Source: JAVBSC01 sp031547305 (GTDB taxonomy: Bacteria; Desulfobacterota; Desulfovibrionia; Desulfovibrionales; Desulfovibrionaceae). From it: 35,457 nucleotides of DNA. This document shows positions 1-8,116 of this stretch, one piece after another. The notes beneath the pieces are model-generated. The model was not told the origin of the DNA and ran no database searches. It saw only the letters and a program-made list of their open reading frames with translations. The DNA lies in contig JAVBSC010000075.1 in assembly GCA_031547305.1 (NCBI GenBank), forward strand, positions 1-35,457, written 5' to 3'. Position 1 is the stretch's first letter; the number at the start of each line of letters is the position of its first letter. The position numbers and the translations under genes were made by a program.

Positions 1-266
1 TCCTTAAATGAAAAGCGGGGGAGTTTGGATCTATTTATTCAGATTCAGACAGGATAAATTTTTGTTGCCATTTTCTAAAAGTTTAAATATCGAACTTGTG
101 TTTAGTATTTCAAAATTAGACTCCCCTGTCAAGGAGCCCACTATTATGGCAATATCCTCGGTTAATGATTACGGGAGCATGGGCGGGGGCGGATTGACAG
201 AATCACGGTCTGGACAAATTTTTATTAAGTTATAAGCCAGATTCTGAAATTGCGGAGGAAAGCCCT
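1..266. other. AT-rich non-coding lead-in to the SDR gene
   Basis: This stretch is visibly richer in A and T than the genes that follow, and I see no convincing gene. An open frame at 8-235 has no recognisable protein features. A consensus-like TTGACA lies at 194-199 but no well-placed -10 follows it; TATAAG at 231-236 is too far for that box. The promoter of the SDR gene is probably here, but its position is not settled. Confidence 0.4.
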
Positions 267-1043
267 ATGGAACTCGGCCTGCGGGACAAATGCGTTGTGA
301 TCACCGGCGGGGCGCGCGGCATCGGCAAGGCCCTGGCCCTGCGTTACCTTGAGGAAGGCTGCAAGGTGGCGGTGTGCGGGCGAACCGGCGAAGTTCTGGA
401 TCGCTTTGCCGCTGAATGCGCCGCCGCCGGACATGGCGAAGCGCTGCTCGCCAGGCGTGCCGACGTTACGGACAGCATGGCCATGCGGGATTTTGCGGAC
501 GAGGCGCTCAGACGTTTCGGCGCTTTGCACATCTGGGTGAACAACGCCGGAGTGGTTCGCCGCGGCCCGCTTCTGAAGGCCACGCCCGAGGAATGGGACC
601 GGATGATGGACGTGAACCTGCGCGCGGTCTGGCAGTGCTCGAAGCTGGCGGCCGAGCGCATGCCCGGCGGCGGCGTCATTGCCAACGCCTCCTCCTATGC
701 CGGGGTTATTCCCAAGGCGGGAAGCGGCGTTTACGCCGTGAGCAAATGGGGGGTGAACTGCCTTACCCGTTGCCTGGCGGCGGAACTCGCGCCCATGGGC
801 ATCCGGATTTTCGGCTACATGCCCGGCGTAATAGCCACGGAAATGACCGAGGCGCTGCTGCACAACCGCGCGAATCTGGAGAAAGAAGTGGCCATGCGCC
901 GCCTGGGCGTGCCGGAAGACATCGCTCCGACCGTGGTTTTTTTAAGTTCCCCCCTGGCCGGTTACGTCACCGGGGTTAATATTGAGATTAGCGGCGGCAA
1001 ATTCTGCATCCAAAACCCCCAGGCTGTCTGGGATCAACAATAA
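267..1043 (+). CDS. SDR-family NAD(P)-dependent oxidoreductase
   Basis: This is a classical short-chain dehydrogenase of 258 residues, the usual family length. It has the cofactor-binding TGGARGIG at residues 13-20, NNAG at 92-95, and the catalytic Ser near 142 with Tyr156 and Lys160 (YAVSK). Such enzymes oxidise or reduce a hydroxyl/carbonyl group with NAD(P) in the cytoplasm. The overall look is that of sugar-acid or polyol dehydrogenases such as gluconate 5-dehydrogenase or KduD, but the substrate cannot be read from sequence. The ATG follows a clear GGAGG at 254-258 with a spacing of eight. An IclR regulator starts 11 bases downstream in the same direction, so the two are probably co-transcribed and the regulator may control the dehydrogenase. 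The family is certain; the substrate is unknown. Confidence 0.9.
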   Translation: MELGLRDKCVVITGGARGIGKALALRYLEEGCKVAVCGRTGEVLDRFAAECAAAGHGEALLARRADVTDSMAMRDFADEALRRFGALHIWVNNAGVVRRGPLLKATPEEWDRMMDVNLRAVWQCSKLAAERMPGGGVIANASSYAGVIPKAGSGVYAVSKWGVNCLTRCLAAELAPMGIRIFGYMPGVIATEMTEALLHNRANLEKEVAMRRLGVPEDIAPTVVFLSSPLAGYVTGVNIEISGGKFCIQNPQAVWDQQ

Positions 1044-1054
1044 TAAATGAGCGC

Positions 1055-1843
1055 ATGGCGGAAATCATGACGAGCAAACGCGACTACACCGTGCCGGCCG
1101 TGGCCAAAGCCCTGGATATTCTTGAGTATGTCTCCATGCACGAAAGCCCGACCCTGGCTGACATAGTGCGGGATCTGGAACTGCCCAAAACCAGCGCCTA
1201 CCAGATCACCCGCACCCTTTTACAGCGCGGCTACCTGCGCGATACCCGCATTCCCGGCGGGCATGCCCTGGGCATACGCCTCTTTGGCCTGGGCAGCCAG
1301 GCCCTGGGCCAGATCGACATCCGCAGCGAAGCCATGCCCCTGCTTTACGAACTGATGCGCGCGGTGCAGAAAACCTGCCACCTTGGCGTATTGGAGGGCA
1401 ACGAGGCTGTGTATCTGGCCAAAGTGGATTCCCCCGCCTCCACTGCCGTGGGCTCCTGGGTGGGTAAACGCTTCAGCCTGCAAAGCACGGCCATGGGCAA
1501 AGTGCTCATGGCCTGGCGCCCGCCCCAGGAAGTCCGCACCCTGCTCCTGGGCAACCCGCCGCCCACGCCCACGCCCAATACCATCATGAACGTGGACGAC
1601 TACCTGTCCCATCTGGCCGAAGTGCGCAAACGCCACTGGGCCATGGACGACCGCGAAAACGTGCCCCACGTCCGCTGTCTGGCCGCGCCCGTCTTTGGCG
1701 CGCGCGGCAGCGTGCTCGGCGCCATAAGCATCACCGCGGCGGCTGAGGAAATCAACGAGAACACCATCCCTCACTATACGGAAAAACTTCTGGAAATCAC
1801 CCGCCGCCTTTCGGAAAAAATCGGCTACTCCTCGCGCGGATAA
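1055..1843 (+). CDS. IclR-family transcriptional regulator
   Basis: A 262-residue protein with the two-domain IclR layout. An N-terminal winged helix-turn-helix spans roughly residues 13-75 (ALDILEYV, then LELPKTSAYQITRTL, then RGYLRD). A C-terminal effector-binding domain fills the rest, with typical stretches such as STAMGKVLMAW and a final block AAPVFGARGSVLGAISI. IclR proteins usually sense small carbon compounds and control nearby catabolic genes. It follows the SDR gene by 11 bases, so an SDR-IclR operon is likely. It may also act on the importer locus 7 kb away, but that is only inference. The start is uncertain: ATG at 1055 has little Shine-Dalgarno sequence, and the in-frame ATG at 1067 is an alternative that removes four residues. 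Confidence 0.9.
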   Translation: MAEIMTSKRDYTVPAVAKALDILEYVSMHESPTLADIVRDLELPKTSAYQITRTLLQRGYLRDTRIPGGHALGIRLFGLGSQALGQIDIRSEAMPLLYELMRAVQKTCHLGVLEGNEAVYLAKVDSPASTAVGSWVGKRFSLQSTAMGKVLMAWRPPQEVRTLLLGNPPPTPTPNTIMNVDDYLSHLAEVRKRHWAMDDRENVPHVRCLAAPVFGARGSVLGAISITAAAEEINENTIPHYTEKLLEITRRLSEKIGYSSRG

Positions 1844-1860
1844 CGGCGCCCGCAAGCCCG

Positions 1861-1906
1861 CATTACAACGCCGTCGTTCCCGTTTGGGAATGACGGCGTT
1901 GTAATG
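1861..1906. terminator. Perfect long hairpin between convergent genes
   Basis: The arms 1861-1881 and 1886-1906 pair over 21 positions, with one G-T wobble, around a four-base loop (GTTT). It lies between the IclR gene and the convergent gene ending at 1961. There is no T tract on either side, so it is not a standard intrinsic terminator. It may still end transcription, protect 3' ends, or be a palindromic repeat. A small palindrome, GGGTCA-G-TGACCC, follows at 1940-1952. Confidence 0.55.
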
Positions 1907-1960
1907 CGTCGGTTGGCCCCGCGAATCCGGCTTGGCTACGGGTCAGTGACCCCCGCGGTA

Positions 1961-2665
1961 TCATCCGTAAAAATTCAAATTGGCCAAAAAAGTGCGCAGA
2001 TAAGCGAACACGGAGTTCAACTTGTCCGTATCCGTTTGCAAGGCGTTTATATCCGGCAGGGTTATGAGCAGGCGGCCGGCCAGCATATGCTGCACGTAAG
2101 GCAGGCTGTCCAGGTTGGGGAAGCCGGCCTGGGTAAGATCCGCCGGGCCGAAGAAAATCAGGGCTCTGGGTTTGAGGCGGTCCAGCCCGGCCTGGAACAT
2201 TTGCGGTGTAGCGGCGTAGGCTCCGTTTTCATCGCGCAGCTTAAAAGGCCAGAAGGCGCTGCTGCCCTTGGGCAGGCGCAGGCGCTGGATTAGTTCCCGC
2301 AGAATGCGGCCGCGCTCCGGCGAGCCCGCGCCGCCAAGGTCCAGGCCTAACTCCGCGTATGTCCAGGCTATTGGCGCGGCCGGGGTTTTGGCCAGCATGG
2401 CCTGCCAGAGGGGAGAAAGTGCCGGTGGGCCTGGAGCCGCGCTTGGGAGTATGGGTTGCGCCGATGCGGGAGGGGCCGCCGGAGCCTCCCTGGGGTGGAA
2501 GCGCCGTGCCCGCTGGCCGCCGGATGCCGGCGCCAGGCCGGGACGGGGCCGGATTGGCTTTTCCGCCTGGCTCAAGTCCAGCGGCGAGTCCGCCAGAAAA
2601 TGGGTGATCCCCGCGTAGCTCCAGGGCCGCAGGGATTCCGCCAAAGTTACGGGTGCAACAGGCAT
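1961..2665 (-). CDS. Uncharacterised protein translated with coaBC
   Basis: I do not recognise this family. The protein is 234 residues from the ATG at 2665. That start is preferred because GGAGG lies eight bases before it and only two bases before the ATG at 2671. The N-terminal half is rich in Pro and Ala (residues ~45-90) and looks like a flexible linker. The C-terminal half appears folded, with stretches such as LKPRALIFFGPADL and GRLLITLPDI. These suggest an alpha/beta core but carry no catalytic motif I can name. No signal peptide or membrane segment is visible. It overlaps the 3' end of coaBC by 19 bases, so the two are translationally coupled. It ends the minus-strand lipoprotein-coaBC run. 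The coding call is good; function is unknown. Confidence 0.75.
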   Translation of the reverse strand: MPVAPVTLAESLRPWSYAGITHFLADSPLDLSQAEKPIRPRPGLAPASGGQRARRFHPREAPAAPPASAQPILPSAAPGPPALSPLWQAMLAKTPAAPIAWTYAELGLDLGGAGSPERGRILRELIQRLRLPKGSSAFWPFKLRDENGAYAATPQMFQAGLDRLKPRALIFFGPADLTQAGFPNLDSLPYVQHMLAGRLLITLPDINALQTDTDKLNSVFAYLRTFLANLNFYG

Positions 2666-3870
2666 TCCCATATCCTCCAGGCCAGATCCGGCTTGGACAG
2701 CAGCGGCCAGGCTTCTTCCCGGCCGTCGGAGGCGGCCACAAAGGCCTGATTGGTCTTGCCGGCGAATCCGGAACCCGGCTGGTTGATCAGGTTGCCCACC
2801 AGAAGATCCGCGTTTTTCCCGCGCAGTTTCTGCCGGACCTGGTTTTCCAGATCCGAGCTTTCCGCGGCAAAGCCGATGACGCGCTGCCCCGGCTTTTTAC
2901 GCCCTCCCAGATGGGCCAGAATATCCCGGTTCGGCAAAAAGCGGACGCTGAACCCGTCTTTAGCCTCGCTTTTTTTGAATTTGGCCGCGCCGTGAGGCTC
3001 TGGGGAAAAATCCGCCACAGCGGCCGTGAACACCCCTATGTCGCAACAATCCCACAGGGAATCGGCCTTCTCGAACATCTGCCCGGCGGACTCCACATTG
3101 TGGCGAACCACGGCGGCGGGCAGCCAGGGGCAGCCAGGGCCGCAGACCGCTTCCACCCTGGCCCCGCGCAGGGCCGCGGCAACAGCCAGGCAGGCGCCCA
3201 TAAGGCCGGTGGAGGGGTTCGTCCAGTAGCGCACCCCGTCCCAGCGCTCTTTTGTGGGCCCAAGGGTGACCAGCACGGTTTGCCCGGCCAGATCCTGGGG
3301 CGCAAGGGCAGCCAGGGCCGCAAAGAATATTTCGCGCAAATCCGGCAGCCGTCCCTGGCCGGTTTCGTTACAGGCCACCAGACCGCATTCCGGATCGACC
3401 AACCGGTGACCGCGCTCCTTAAGTCGCGCGCAGTTGGCACGGGTGGCCGGGTTGGCCCACATGCGCGGATTCATGGCCGGGGCCAGCAGCAGCGGGCCGG
3501 TAAAAGCCAGAGCCTGGGCGGCCAGCATCTCGTCGGCCAGGCCGCCGGACAGGCGGGCCAGGGTGGTGGCCGAAGCCGGGGCGATCAAAAAAGCTTCCGC
3601 TTCCGCGCCAGGGGCCAGATGCCCAAAAGGCCCGTCGCCGGGGCTTGAATCCGGAAACATTGCCGTGTACACCTGTTCCGCGCCCAGGGAACTGAAGCTC
3701 AGGGCCGTGACGAACTTTTGCGCCGCCGGGGTGAGGGTTACGCTAACCCGCAGTCCCAGGGAGTGAAAAGCGCGTAGCAGCTCCAGAGCCTTGAAGGCCG
3801 CAATCGATCCGCAAACGCCCATATGGAGCCGGCGCCCGGCAAAAAAACCGAAGTTGAGCTGGGTTTCCAT
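2647..3870 (-). CDS. coaBC: Bifunctional phosphopantothenoylcysteine decarboxylase / phosphopantothenate-cysteine ligase
   Basis: The protein is 407 residues, the usual CoaBC length. It makes 4'-phosphopantetheine from phosphopantothenate and cysteine in coenzyme A synthesis. The N-terminal CoaC flavoprotein half has GVCGSIAAFKA, a His in GHLAPG, LIAPASATT, APAMNPRMW and the catalytic-cysteine loop LVACNETGQGR. The C-terminal CoaB half has VTLGPTKERWDGVRYWTNP, STGLMG, FTAAVADF and KFKKSEA. Two loops are unusual. The Cys is followed by Asn where most relatives have Gly (ACG). The CoaB nucleotide loop begins LGPT instead of the common AGGT, though phyla differ here. The ATG is four bases after the lipoprotein gene's stop with no ribosome site, so coupling is likely. 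panC and coaD of the same pathway lie elsewhere in the window. Confidence 0.93.
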   Translation of the reverse strand: METQLNFGFFAGRRLHMGVCGSIAAFKALELLRAFHSLGLRVSVTLTPAAQKFVTALSFSSLGAEQVYTAMFPDSSPGDGPFGHLAPGAEAEAFLIAPASATTLARLSGGLADEMLAAQALAFTGPLLLAPAMNPRMWANPATRANCARLKERGHRLVDPECGLVACNETGQGRLPDLREIFFAALAALAPQDLAGQTVLVTLGPTKERWDGVRYWTNPSTGLMGACLAVAAALRGARVEAVCGPGCPWLPAAVVRHNVESAGQMFEKADSLWDCCDIGVFTAAVADFSPEPHGAAKFKKSEAKDGFSVRFLPNRDILAHLGGRKKPGQRVIGFAAESSDLENQVRQKLRGKNADLLVGNLINQPGSGFAGKTNQAFVAASDGREEAWPLLSKPDLAWRIWECLLHP

Positions 3871-3873
3871 AAA

Positions 3874-4368
3874 TTACTGGTTCAGGGGCTGCGATGTTCC
3901 ACCGGTCCCTGTGGTCGGGGTGGAAAAATTGTTGAAATTGGTATCGCCTTCCGCAAGCTTCATGGTCACAAAAATCTGCATGGTGGTGGTAAAGGTGCCG
4001 TCTTCAATATAAACCGTGCATATCCGGTCATGCTTCTCAAATACCATCACGGATTTGGCGGACCGGAAAGCCGAGCGCAGAGTCCAGCCGTTGCGGGACA
4101 TGTTGCGGGACATGACCGAGGTGAGGGAAGCCACTTCCACGCGGCCGCTGGCCTGCTCCACCCCGGCCTTAATGCCGCCGGGCGCGGTGGCTATGGCGGT
4201 TTCCCCGCGTTCAATGCTCATGCTGCTGGGAATGGGCACATCCGGGAAGCCGTCAAAATAGTAATCGCTGCCGCTGCTCGAAGTATCGGAAGAAAAAGGA
4301 TTTTCCATCCCGCAGGCGGTCAGGCCAAGAACCAGAATCAACAGAACGGCGCGTGAAATGCTGCGCAT
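3874..4368 (-). CDS. Putative outer-membrane lipoprotein
   Basis: A 164-residue protein starting at 4368, where AAGGAG precedes the ATG by about six bases. Much longer upstream read-through in this frame overlaps queA and should be ignored. Residues 1-18 form a lipoprotein signal peptide ending LGLTA with Cys19 as the lipidation site. Gly, not Asp, follows the Cys, which by the general Lol rule favours the outer membrane. After a Ser-rich spacer comes a compact domain (VPIPSSMSI, MSRNGWTLRSAF, MVFEKHDRICTVYIEDG) and a low-complexity Thr/Gly tail. I cannot name the family. It is the first gene of a minus-strand operon with coaBC four bases downstream and is divergent from queA. Confidence 0.8.
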   Translation of the reverse strand: MRSISRAVLLILVLGLTACGMENPFSSDTSSSGSDYYFDGFPDVPIPSSMSIERGETAIATAPGGIKAGVEQASGRVEVASLTSVMSRNMSRNGWTLRSAFRSAKSVMVFEKHDRICTVYIEDGTFTTTMQIFVTMKLAEGDTNFNNFSTPTTGTGGTSQPLNQ

Positions 4369-4458
4369 AACGTGCTCCTTGAGACGATTTAATTTGCATG
4401 CGGCCCGGGTTTTGCAAACCAGGCAAATAGTCAAGACTTTTTTTAGAAACAGTTTACG

Positions 4459-4470
4459 TACTATAGTAAA
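4459..4470 (+). promoter_or_regulatory. queA -10 element six bases from the ATG
   Basis: TACTAT at 4459-4464 is a fair -10 hexamer. The usual start-point distance would put transcription start on or beside the ATG at 4471. No Shine-Dalgarno sequence precedes the ATG and no good -35 is visible. A leaderless message is the simplest reading, but a TTG start at 4519 after GGAA is an alternative. Confidence 0.45.
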
Positions 4471-5619
4471 ATGAAAGCAAACCGTCAAACAGAGCCGACA
4501 CCGTCCTCGGAAGCGTCTTTGGACACCCCACCCCCGGATTTTGATCTGGAAGCTTACGATTTTGAGCTGCCGCCGGACCTGATTGCCCAGGTTCCGCCGG
4601 AACAGCGCGGCGCGTCCCGTCTTCTGGTGCTGGACCGCCGGTCCGGCGAACTTGTTTTTACTGAATTCTCCCGCCTGCCGGAGCATCTGGACCCGCAAAC
4701 ACTGCTGGTGGTCAACAATTCCAGGGTTATCCCGGCCCGTCTTCACGGGCTGCGGCCCAGCGGCGGCCGGGCCGAATTTCTTTTGCTCACCCCCCTTCCG
4801 CTGCTCCGGCCGGCCCCCCACCCACCGGGCGGCCTGGTCTGCCGGGCGGAAGGCCTGCTGCGCTCTTCCAAACGCATCCGGGAAGGCGAAACCGTCACCT
4901 TCAGCCCGGATCTGCAACTGTGCCTGGAAAAACGCGGCGAATACGGCCGCTGCCAGGTCAGCCTGCGCTGGCGGGGCGATTTCGCGGCCATCCTGGACCG
5001 GCTTGGCAGCCTGCCCCTGCCCCCATACATCCGCAGAGCGGCAACCGACCTGGATGCGGAACGCTACCAGACCGTTTACGCGGCCAGAAGCAAAAACGGC
5101 TCCATGGCCGCGCCCACGGCCGGGCTGCATTTTACCGGAGAAATGCGCGAGCGCCTCACGGCACGTGGACACTCCTGGGCCGAGTTGACCCTGTATGTGG
5201 GGTACGGCACCTTCAGCCCGGTGCGTTGCCGGGATATCCGCGAGCACCAGATGCACAGCGAGTATTTTGAGCTTTCCCCGGACGTTGCCGGACAAATCCT
5301 TGCCGCCAGGGCGGCCGGCCGCAAAGTGCTGGCCGTGGGCACCACAGCGGCCCGCTCCCTGGAAAGCGCGGCCCTGGCCGTCCCCCCAGGCCAGGCGCTG
5401 CCGCGCGGCCACGCCGGCTGGACCGATATATTCCTCTACCCCGGCCGCCCCGTGAACATTACCGACCAATTGCTCACCAACTTCCACCTGCCCAAATCCA
5501 GCCTGATCATGCTGGCCGCAGCTTTTGCCGGCCGCGAACGCATCCTGCAAGCCTACCGGGAAGCCGTGGCCAGAAAAATGCGCTTCTTTTCCTACGGCGA
5601 CGCCATGCTGATTAAATAG
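4471..5619 (+). CDS. queA: tRNA preQ1(34) S-adenosylmethionine ribosyltransferase-isomerase
   Basis: QueA transfers and rearranges the ribosyl part of SAM onto 7-aminomethyl-7-deazaguanine in tRNA to form epoxyqueuosine. Family signatures run through the sequence: YDFELPPDLIAQ, LLVVNNSRVIPARL, MAAPTAGLHFT, YVGYGTFSPVR, MHSEYFEL, VGTTAARSLES and NITDQLLTNFHLPKSSL. At 382 residues it is about 30 longer than usual. The excess is a ~28-residue polar N-terminal extension before the family's normal start, plus a Pro-rich insertion near residue 110. The extension depends on the ATG at 4471; if translation starts at TTG 4519 most of it disappears. queH, which acts on the next intermediate, is 640 bases downstream on the other strand. 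The family is certain; the start is not. Confidence 0.95.
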   Translation: MKANRQTEPTPSSEASLDTPPPDFDLEAYDFELPPDLIAQVPPEQRGASRLLVLDRRSGELVFTEFSRLPEHLDPQTLLVVNNSRVIPARLHGLRPSGGRAEFLLLTPLPLLRPAPHPPGGLVCRAEGLLRSSKRIREGETVTFSPDLQLCLEKRGEYGRCQVSLRWRGDFAAILDRLGSLPLPPYIRRAATDLDAERYQTVYAARSKNGSMAAPTAGLHFTGEMRERLTARGHSWAELTLYVGYGTFSPVRCRDIREHQMHSEYFELSPDVAGQILAARAAGRKVLAVGTTAARSLESAALAVPPGQALPRGHAGWTDIFLYPGRPVNITDQLLTNFHLPKSSLIMLAAAFAGRERILQAYREAVARKMRFFSYGDAMLIK

Positions 5620-5623
5620 GAAA

Positions 5624-5642
5624 GCCGGGGCTCCACCCCGGC
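5624..5642. repeat. GC-rich hairpin after queA (GGGGCTCC-type)
   Basis: GCCGGGG at 5624-5630 pairs perfectly with CCCCGGC at 5636-5642 around a five-base loop. It sits five bases after the queA stop. A second hairpin follows, with 11-base arms at 5680-5690 and 5700-5710. Neither has a T tract. The first resembles GC-rich intergenic hairpins at 21122-21144, 24431-24460 and 35403-35437 and may be one copy of a dispersed repeat. Confidence 0.5.
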
Positions 5643-5812
5643 CCACCAGGGAAGTGATTTACCCCGCCTCTCTCGGCCCCGGCCGGACTTCGCTCGGTAA
5701 AGTCCGGCCGAAACGCCGGCATATTTATAAAGGACTGTGCTGGACTGTTGCTTTATGGTTTCACCTGCATGGAAACAGCCGTATCAACGTACGATCCGAA
5801 AAAGAGACGCCC

Positions 5813-6274
5813 ATGGAAAACAATAAACCCGTTTACGCCATAGAGCGGATAGAGAGCCTGGACGCGGCCACCAGACTGGTCATCCTGGATTTGTGGGAAG
5901 GATCGGTCCGGGGCACCCATCATTTTCTGCGTGAGGAAGACATCGCCAACCTGCGCCCTCTGGTGGGCGAAGCGCTGAAAGGCGTGTCCCTGTACGCGGC
6001 GAGAGAAGGCGACGGCCGGATAGCCGCCTTTGCCGGCGTTGCGGAAGACAAGCTGGAAATGCTTTTTGTCCGCATTGAAGATTTGCGCAAAGGGATTGGC
6101 GGCCTGCTCCTGCGGCATCTTCTGGACAAGGGCGTCACCCGGGTGGATGTAAACGAACAGAACCCGAGAGCCCTGGCCTTTTATCGGAAAATGGGCTTTG
6201 CCGCGACCGGACGTTCCGAGCTGGACGGCCAGGGCAGGCATTTTCCGTTGCTGCATCTGCAATTACGGCCTTAG
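5813..6274 (+). CDS. GNAT-family N-acetyltransferase, YjaB-like
   Basis: A 153-residue GNAT-fold enzyme that should transfer an acetyl group from acetyl-CoA to an amine. The acetyl-CoA loop is represented by LRKGIGGLLLRHLL after the strand MLFVRIED. The end of the fold shows DVNEQNPRALAFYRKMGF followed by TGRSELDGQGRHFPLLHL. That tail closely matches the E. coli YjaB type, whose physiological substrate is not established. I placed the start at ATG 5813. The frame is open further upstream, but that part overlaps two intergenic hairpins and has no protein-like character. Its 3' end overlaps the convergent queH gene by 12 bases. A role in tRNA modification is not implied by the location. Confidence 0.82.
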   Translation: MENNKPVYAIERIESLDAATRLVILDLWEGSVRGTHHFLREEDIANLRPLVGEALKGVSLYAAREGDGRIAAFAGVAEDKLEMLFVRIEDLRKGIGGLLLRHLLDKGVTRVDVNEQNPRALAFYRKMGFAATGRSELDGQGRHFPLLHLQLRP

Positions 6275-6841
6275 CAGCGCGGCGAACTCCTTGCCATAGC
6301 GCTCGTTTTCACTGAACAGGCAACCGCAGTACTGCTGGCGGTACAGGCCCCATTCCTTGGAAACGCGCACGCCCTCATTCCAGCCCTTGCGGAAATCCCG
6401 GTACAAAAAAGCCGGGCCGCCCGGTTGCGCCCCCAAATCCTCGCCCAGAGCCTTGATTTGATCGTGCGGTTGGAAGCGCGAATACAGCAGGCTGGTGCTG
6501 AAAGCTTGAAAACCCCGCTCGGACGCTTCATCCCAGGTACGGCGCAGGCGCTGGCCCCAACACGGAACGCAGCGCTCCCCGGCCCTCTGCCGCCCGGCCA
6601 CCATGTCCATCCAGGCCGCCGTGTCATAGGCCGCCGCCCCCCATTGCCGATCCGGCCAGATCATTTCGATTCCCAGGCGCTCGGCGGCCTGTGCCGCGCC
6701 CTCCCGGCGCAGCAGGTATTCCTTCATGGGATGGATGTTCGGATTGAAAAAAAAGCCCGTAACGGCGTGCCCCTCGTCCAGCAAGGGGTGCGCCGCCATA
6801 ATCGAGCAAGGGCCGCAGCAGATGTGCAGAAGGACGGTCAT
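6263..6841 (-). CDS. queH: Epoxyqueuosine reductase QueH
   Basis: QueH (formerly DUF208) reduces epoxyqueuosine to queuosine in tRNA and is unrelated in sequence to QueG. The 192-residue protein has the family hallmarks: HICCGPC at residues 6-12, FFFNPNIHPMKEYLLR, a central CVPCW, FSTSLLYSRFQ, YRDFRKGWNEG and the terminal YRQQYCGCLFSE. The cysteines supply ligands for the iron-sulfur and iron centres known in the family. It starts 19 bases after the end of the Gfo/Idh/MocA gene on the same strand and is probably co-transcribed with it. That is an unexpected partnership, since the functional partner queA lies on the other side with its own promoter. A weak GAGG lies about nine bases before the ATG. 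Confidence 0.93.
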   Translation of the reverse strand: MTVLLHICCGPCSIMAAHPLLDEGHAVTGFFFNPNIHPMKEYLLRREGAAQAAERLGIEMIWPDRQWGAAAYDTAAWMDMVAGRQRAGERCVPCWGQRLRRTWDEASERGFQAFSTSLLYSRFQPHDQIKALGEDLGAQPGGPAFLYRDFRKGWNEGVRVSKEWGLYRQQYCGCLFSENERYGKEFAALLRP

Positions 6842-6860
6842 GCCAATGCCTCAGGCCGGC

Positions 6861-8006
6861 TTACTCAGTGCCTACCCAGGCGCCGCCCTGCCGGTTGCTT
6901 TCCAGACATTGCTGGACAAAGCGCACCCCCATCAATCCGTCCTCTATGGTAGGGAAGGCGTCCAGGGGATCTTGCGGCTGGTTGTCATGACGGGACATCA
7001 GGGTCCGGCAAAACCCCTTGTACAGGGAGCCGAAGGCTTCCAGCACCCCTTCCGGGTGCTCCAGGGGCAGGAAACTGTGCCGTTTGGCCAGAGGGTCCAA
7101 GTCCGGATCGCCTTTACGCAGGATTTGCTCGGGCTGCCCCAGACGGTGCAGGATAAGTTTGTCCGCCTCATTGTGCCGCCACTCCAGGCCGCCTTTGCTG
7201 CCCACTATGCGCAGGCTTATGTCGTTATGCCGGCCCACACTCACCTGGGAGCACCAGATATTTGCAAAGGCCCCGCCGCCGAGATCTCCCATGATGAAAG
7301 CGTTATCGTCCAGGATATGGCCGGGGGTATAATTTTGCAGCCGGGCGGAAAGGCTTTTCAGGTTTTTGCCGGACAACCAACGCATCAAAAATTCCGCGTG
7401 CACGCCAATGTCGCTCACGCAGCAGGAGGGGCCGCCTTCCTTGCCGTCCGCCCGCCAGAAGGGGCTTTTGTCAGCGGCCGGCTCAAACCGCCGGGGCATC
7501 CAGTCCTGCTGGTAGTCAATGCGCACCAGGCGCACCTCGCCAAGCTCGCCGTCCCGGATGCGCCGGCGGGCTTCCGCGATCATCGGATAGCCCCCGTAGG
7601 TGTAGGTGACCATAAAGTCCAGGTTGCGCGCCCCGGCCAAATCCCGCAATTCTTCAGCCTCCGCCACGGTGAGAGCCACGGGCTTGTCGCAGGACACGGC
7701 AATGCCCGCCTCCAGAAAAGCTTTGGAAATGGCGTAATGGCTGGATGAGCGTGTTATGATGACCACAAAGTCAAGCTTCAGGCTTTTGGCCTGGGTGGCC
7801 AGAACCTTGTAGTCGGTGAACAGGCTCGCTGCCGGCAGACCCAGCAAATCGGCCATTTGGGCGTTGGCCTCGGAGCGCCGGGAAAAACAGCCGGCCGCAA
7901 GCACGGCCCCGGTTCCGGACATGGCGACGGCCGCGCGGTGCACCGGCCCCATAAAAGAATTCGGGCCGCCGCCGATCATGGCGTAGCGCAATGGAGCGTA
8001 TGACAT
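6861..8006 (-). CDS. Gfo/Idh/MocA-family NAD(P)-dependent sugar/polyol dehydrogenase
   Basis: A 381-residue oxidoreductase. The Rossmann loop is GGGPNSFMG at residues 12-20. The cofactor-stacking motif is CDKP, where most relatives have EKP. The catalytic region reads SDIGVHAEFLMRWL, giving the usual Asp and His. The family oxidises sugars, inositols, amino sugars and their phosphates. The GGGPxSFMG start resembles inositol-type and related sugar dehydrogenases, but the substrate cannot be assigned. The gene is transcribed away from the ABC importer across a 525-base spacer, the classic arrangement of a catabolic gene divergent from its transporter. queH follows at 19 bases. A GGGGG tract lies just before the ATG as ribosome site. 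Confidence 0.9.
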   Translation of the reverse strand: MSYAPLRYAMIGGGPNSFMGPVHRAAVAMSGTGAVLAAGCFSRRSEANAQMADLLGLPAASLFTDYKVLATQAKSLKLDFVVIITRSSSHYAISKAFLEAGIAVSCDKPVALTVAEAEELRDLAGARNLDFMVTYTYGGYPMIAEARRRIRDGELGEVRLVRIDYQQDWMPRRFEPAADKSPFWRADGKEGGPSCCVSDIGVHAEFLMRWLSGKNLKSLSARLQNYTPGHILDDNAFIMGDLGGGAFANIWCSQVSVGRHNDISLRIVGSKGGLEWRHNEADKLILHRLGQPEQILRKGDPDLDPLAKRHSFLPLEHPEGVLEAFGSLYKGFCRTLMSRHDNQPQDPLDAFPTIEDGLMGVRFVQQCLESNRQGGAWVGTE

Positions 8007-8116
8007 GTTTTACCCCCGCGGTATAATTTTAAGGTGCTGCGGTTCCTGGCTCGCTCACGCCGCCACAGGCGGCGCTCGTTGCAGCCGTTGGCGCCGAAGT
8101 GGGCGCGCCTTTAACA

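Noticed and set aside
8..235. Open frame of 75 codons at the window start
   Set aside because: No ribosome site, low-complexity content, and no protein-like pattern; it lies in AT-rich promoter DNA.
4369..5646. Very long minus-strand frame extending the lipoprotein gene upstream
   Set aside because: It is the shadow of queA; the signal peptide and AAGGAG show that the lipoprotein starts at 4368.
1949..8024. Identical 13-base string ACCCCCGCGGTAT at 1949-1961 and 8012-8024
   Set aside because: The flanks differ and the first copy includes part of a stop codon, so chance in GC-rich DNA is the better explanation.
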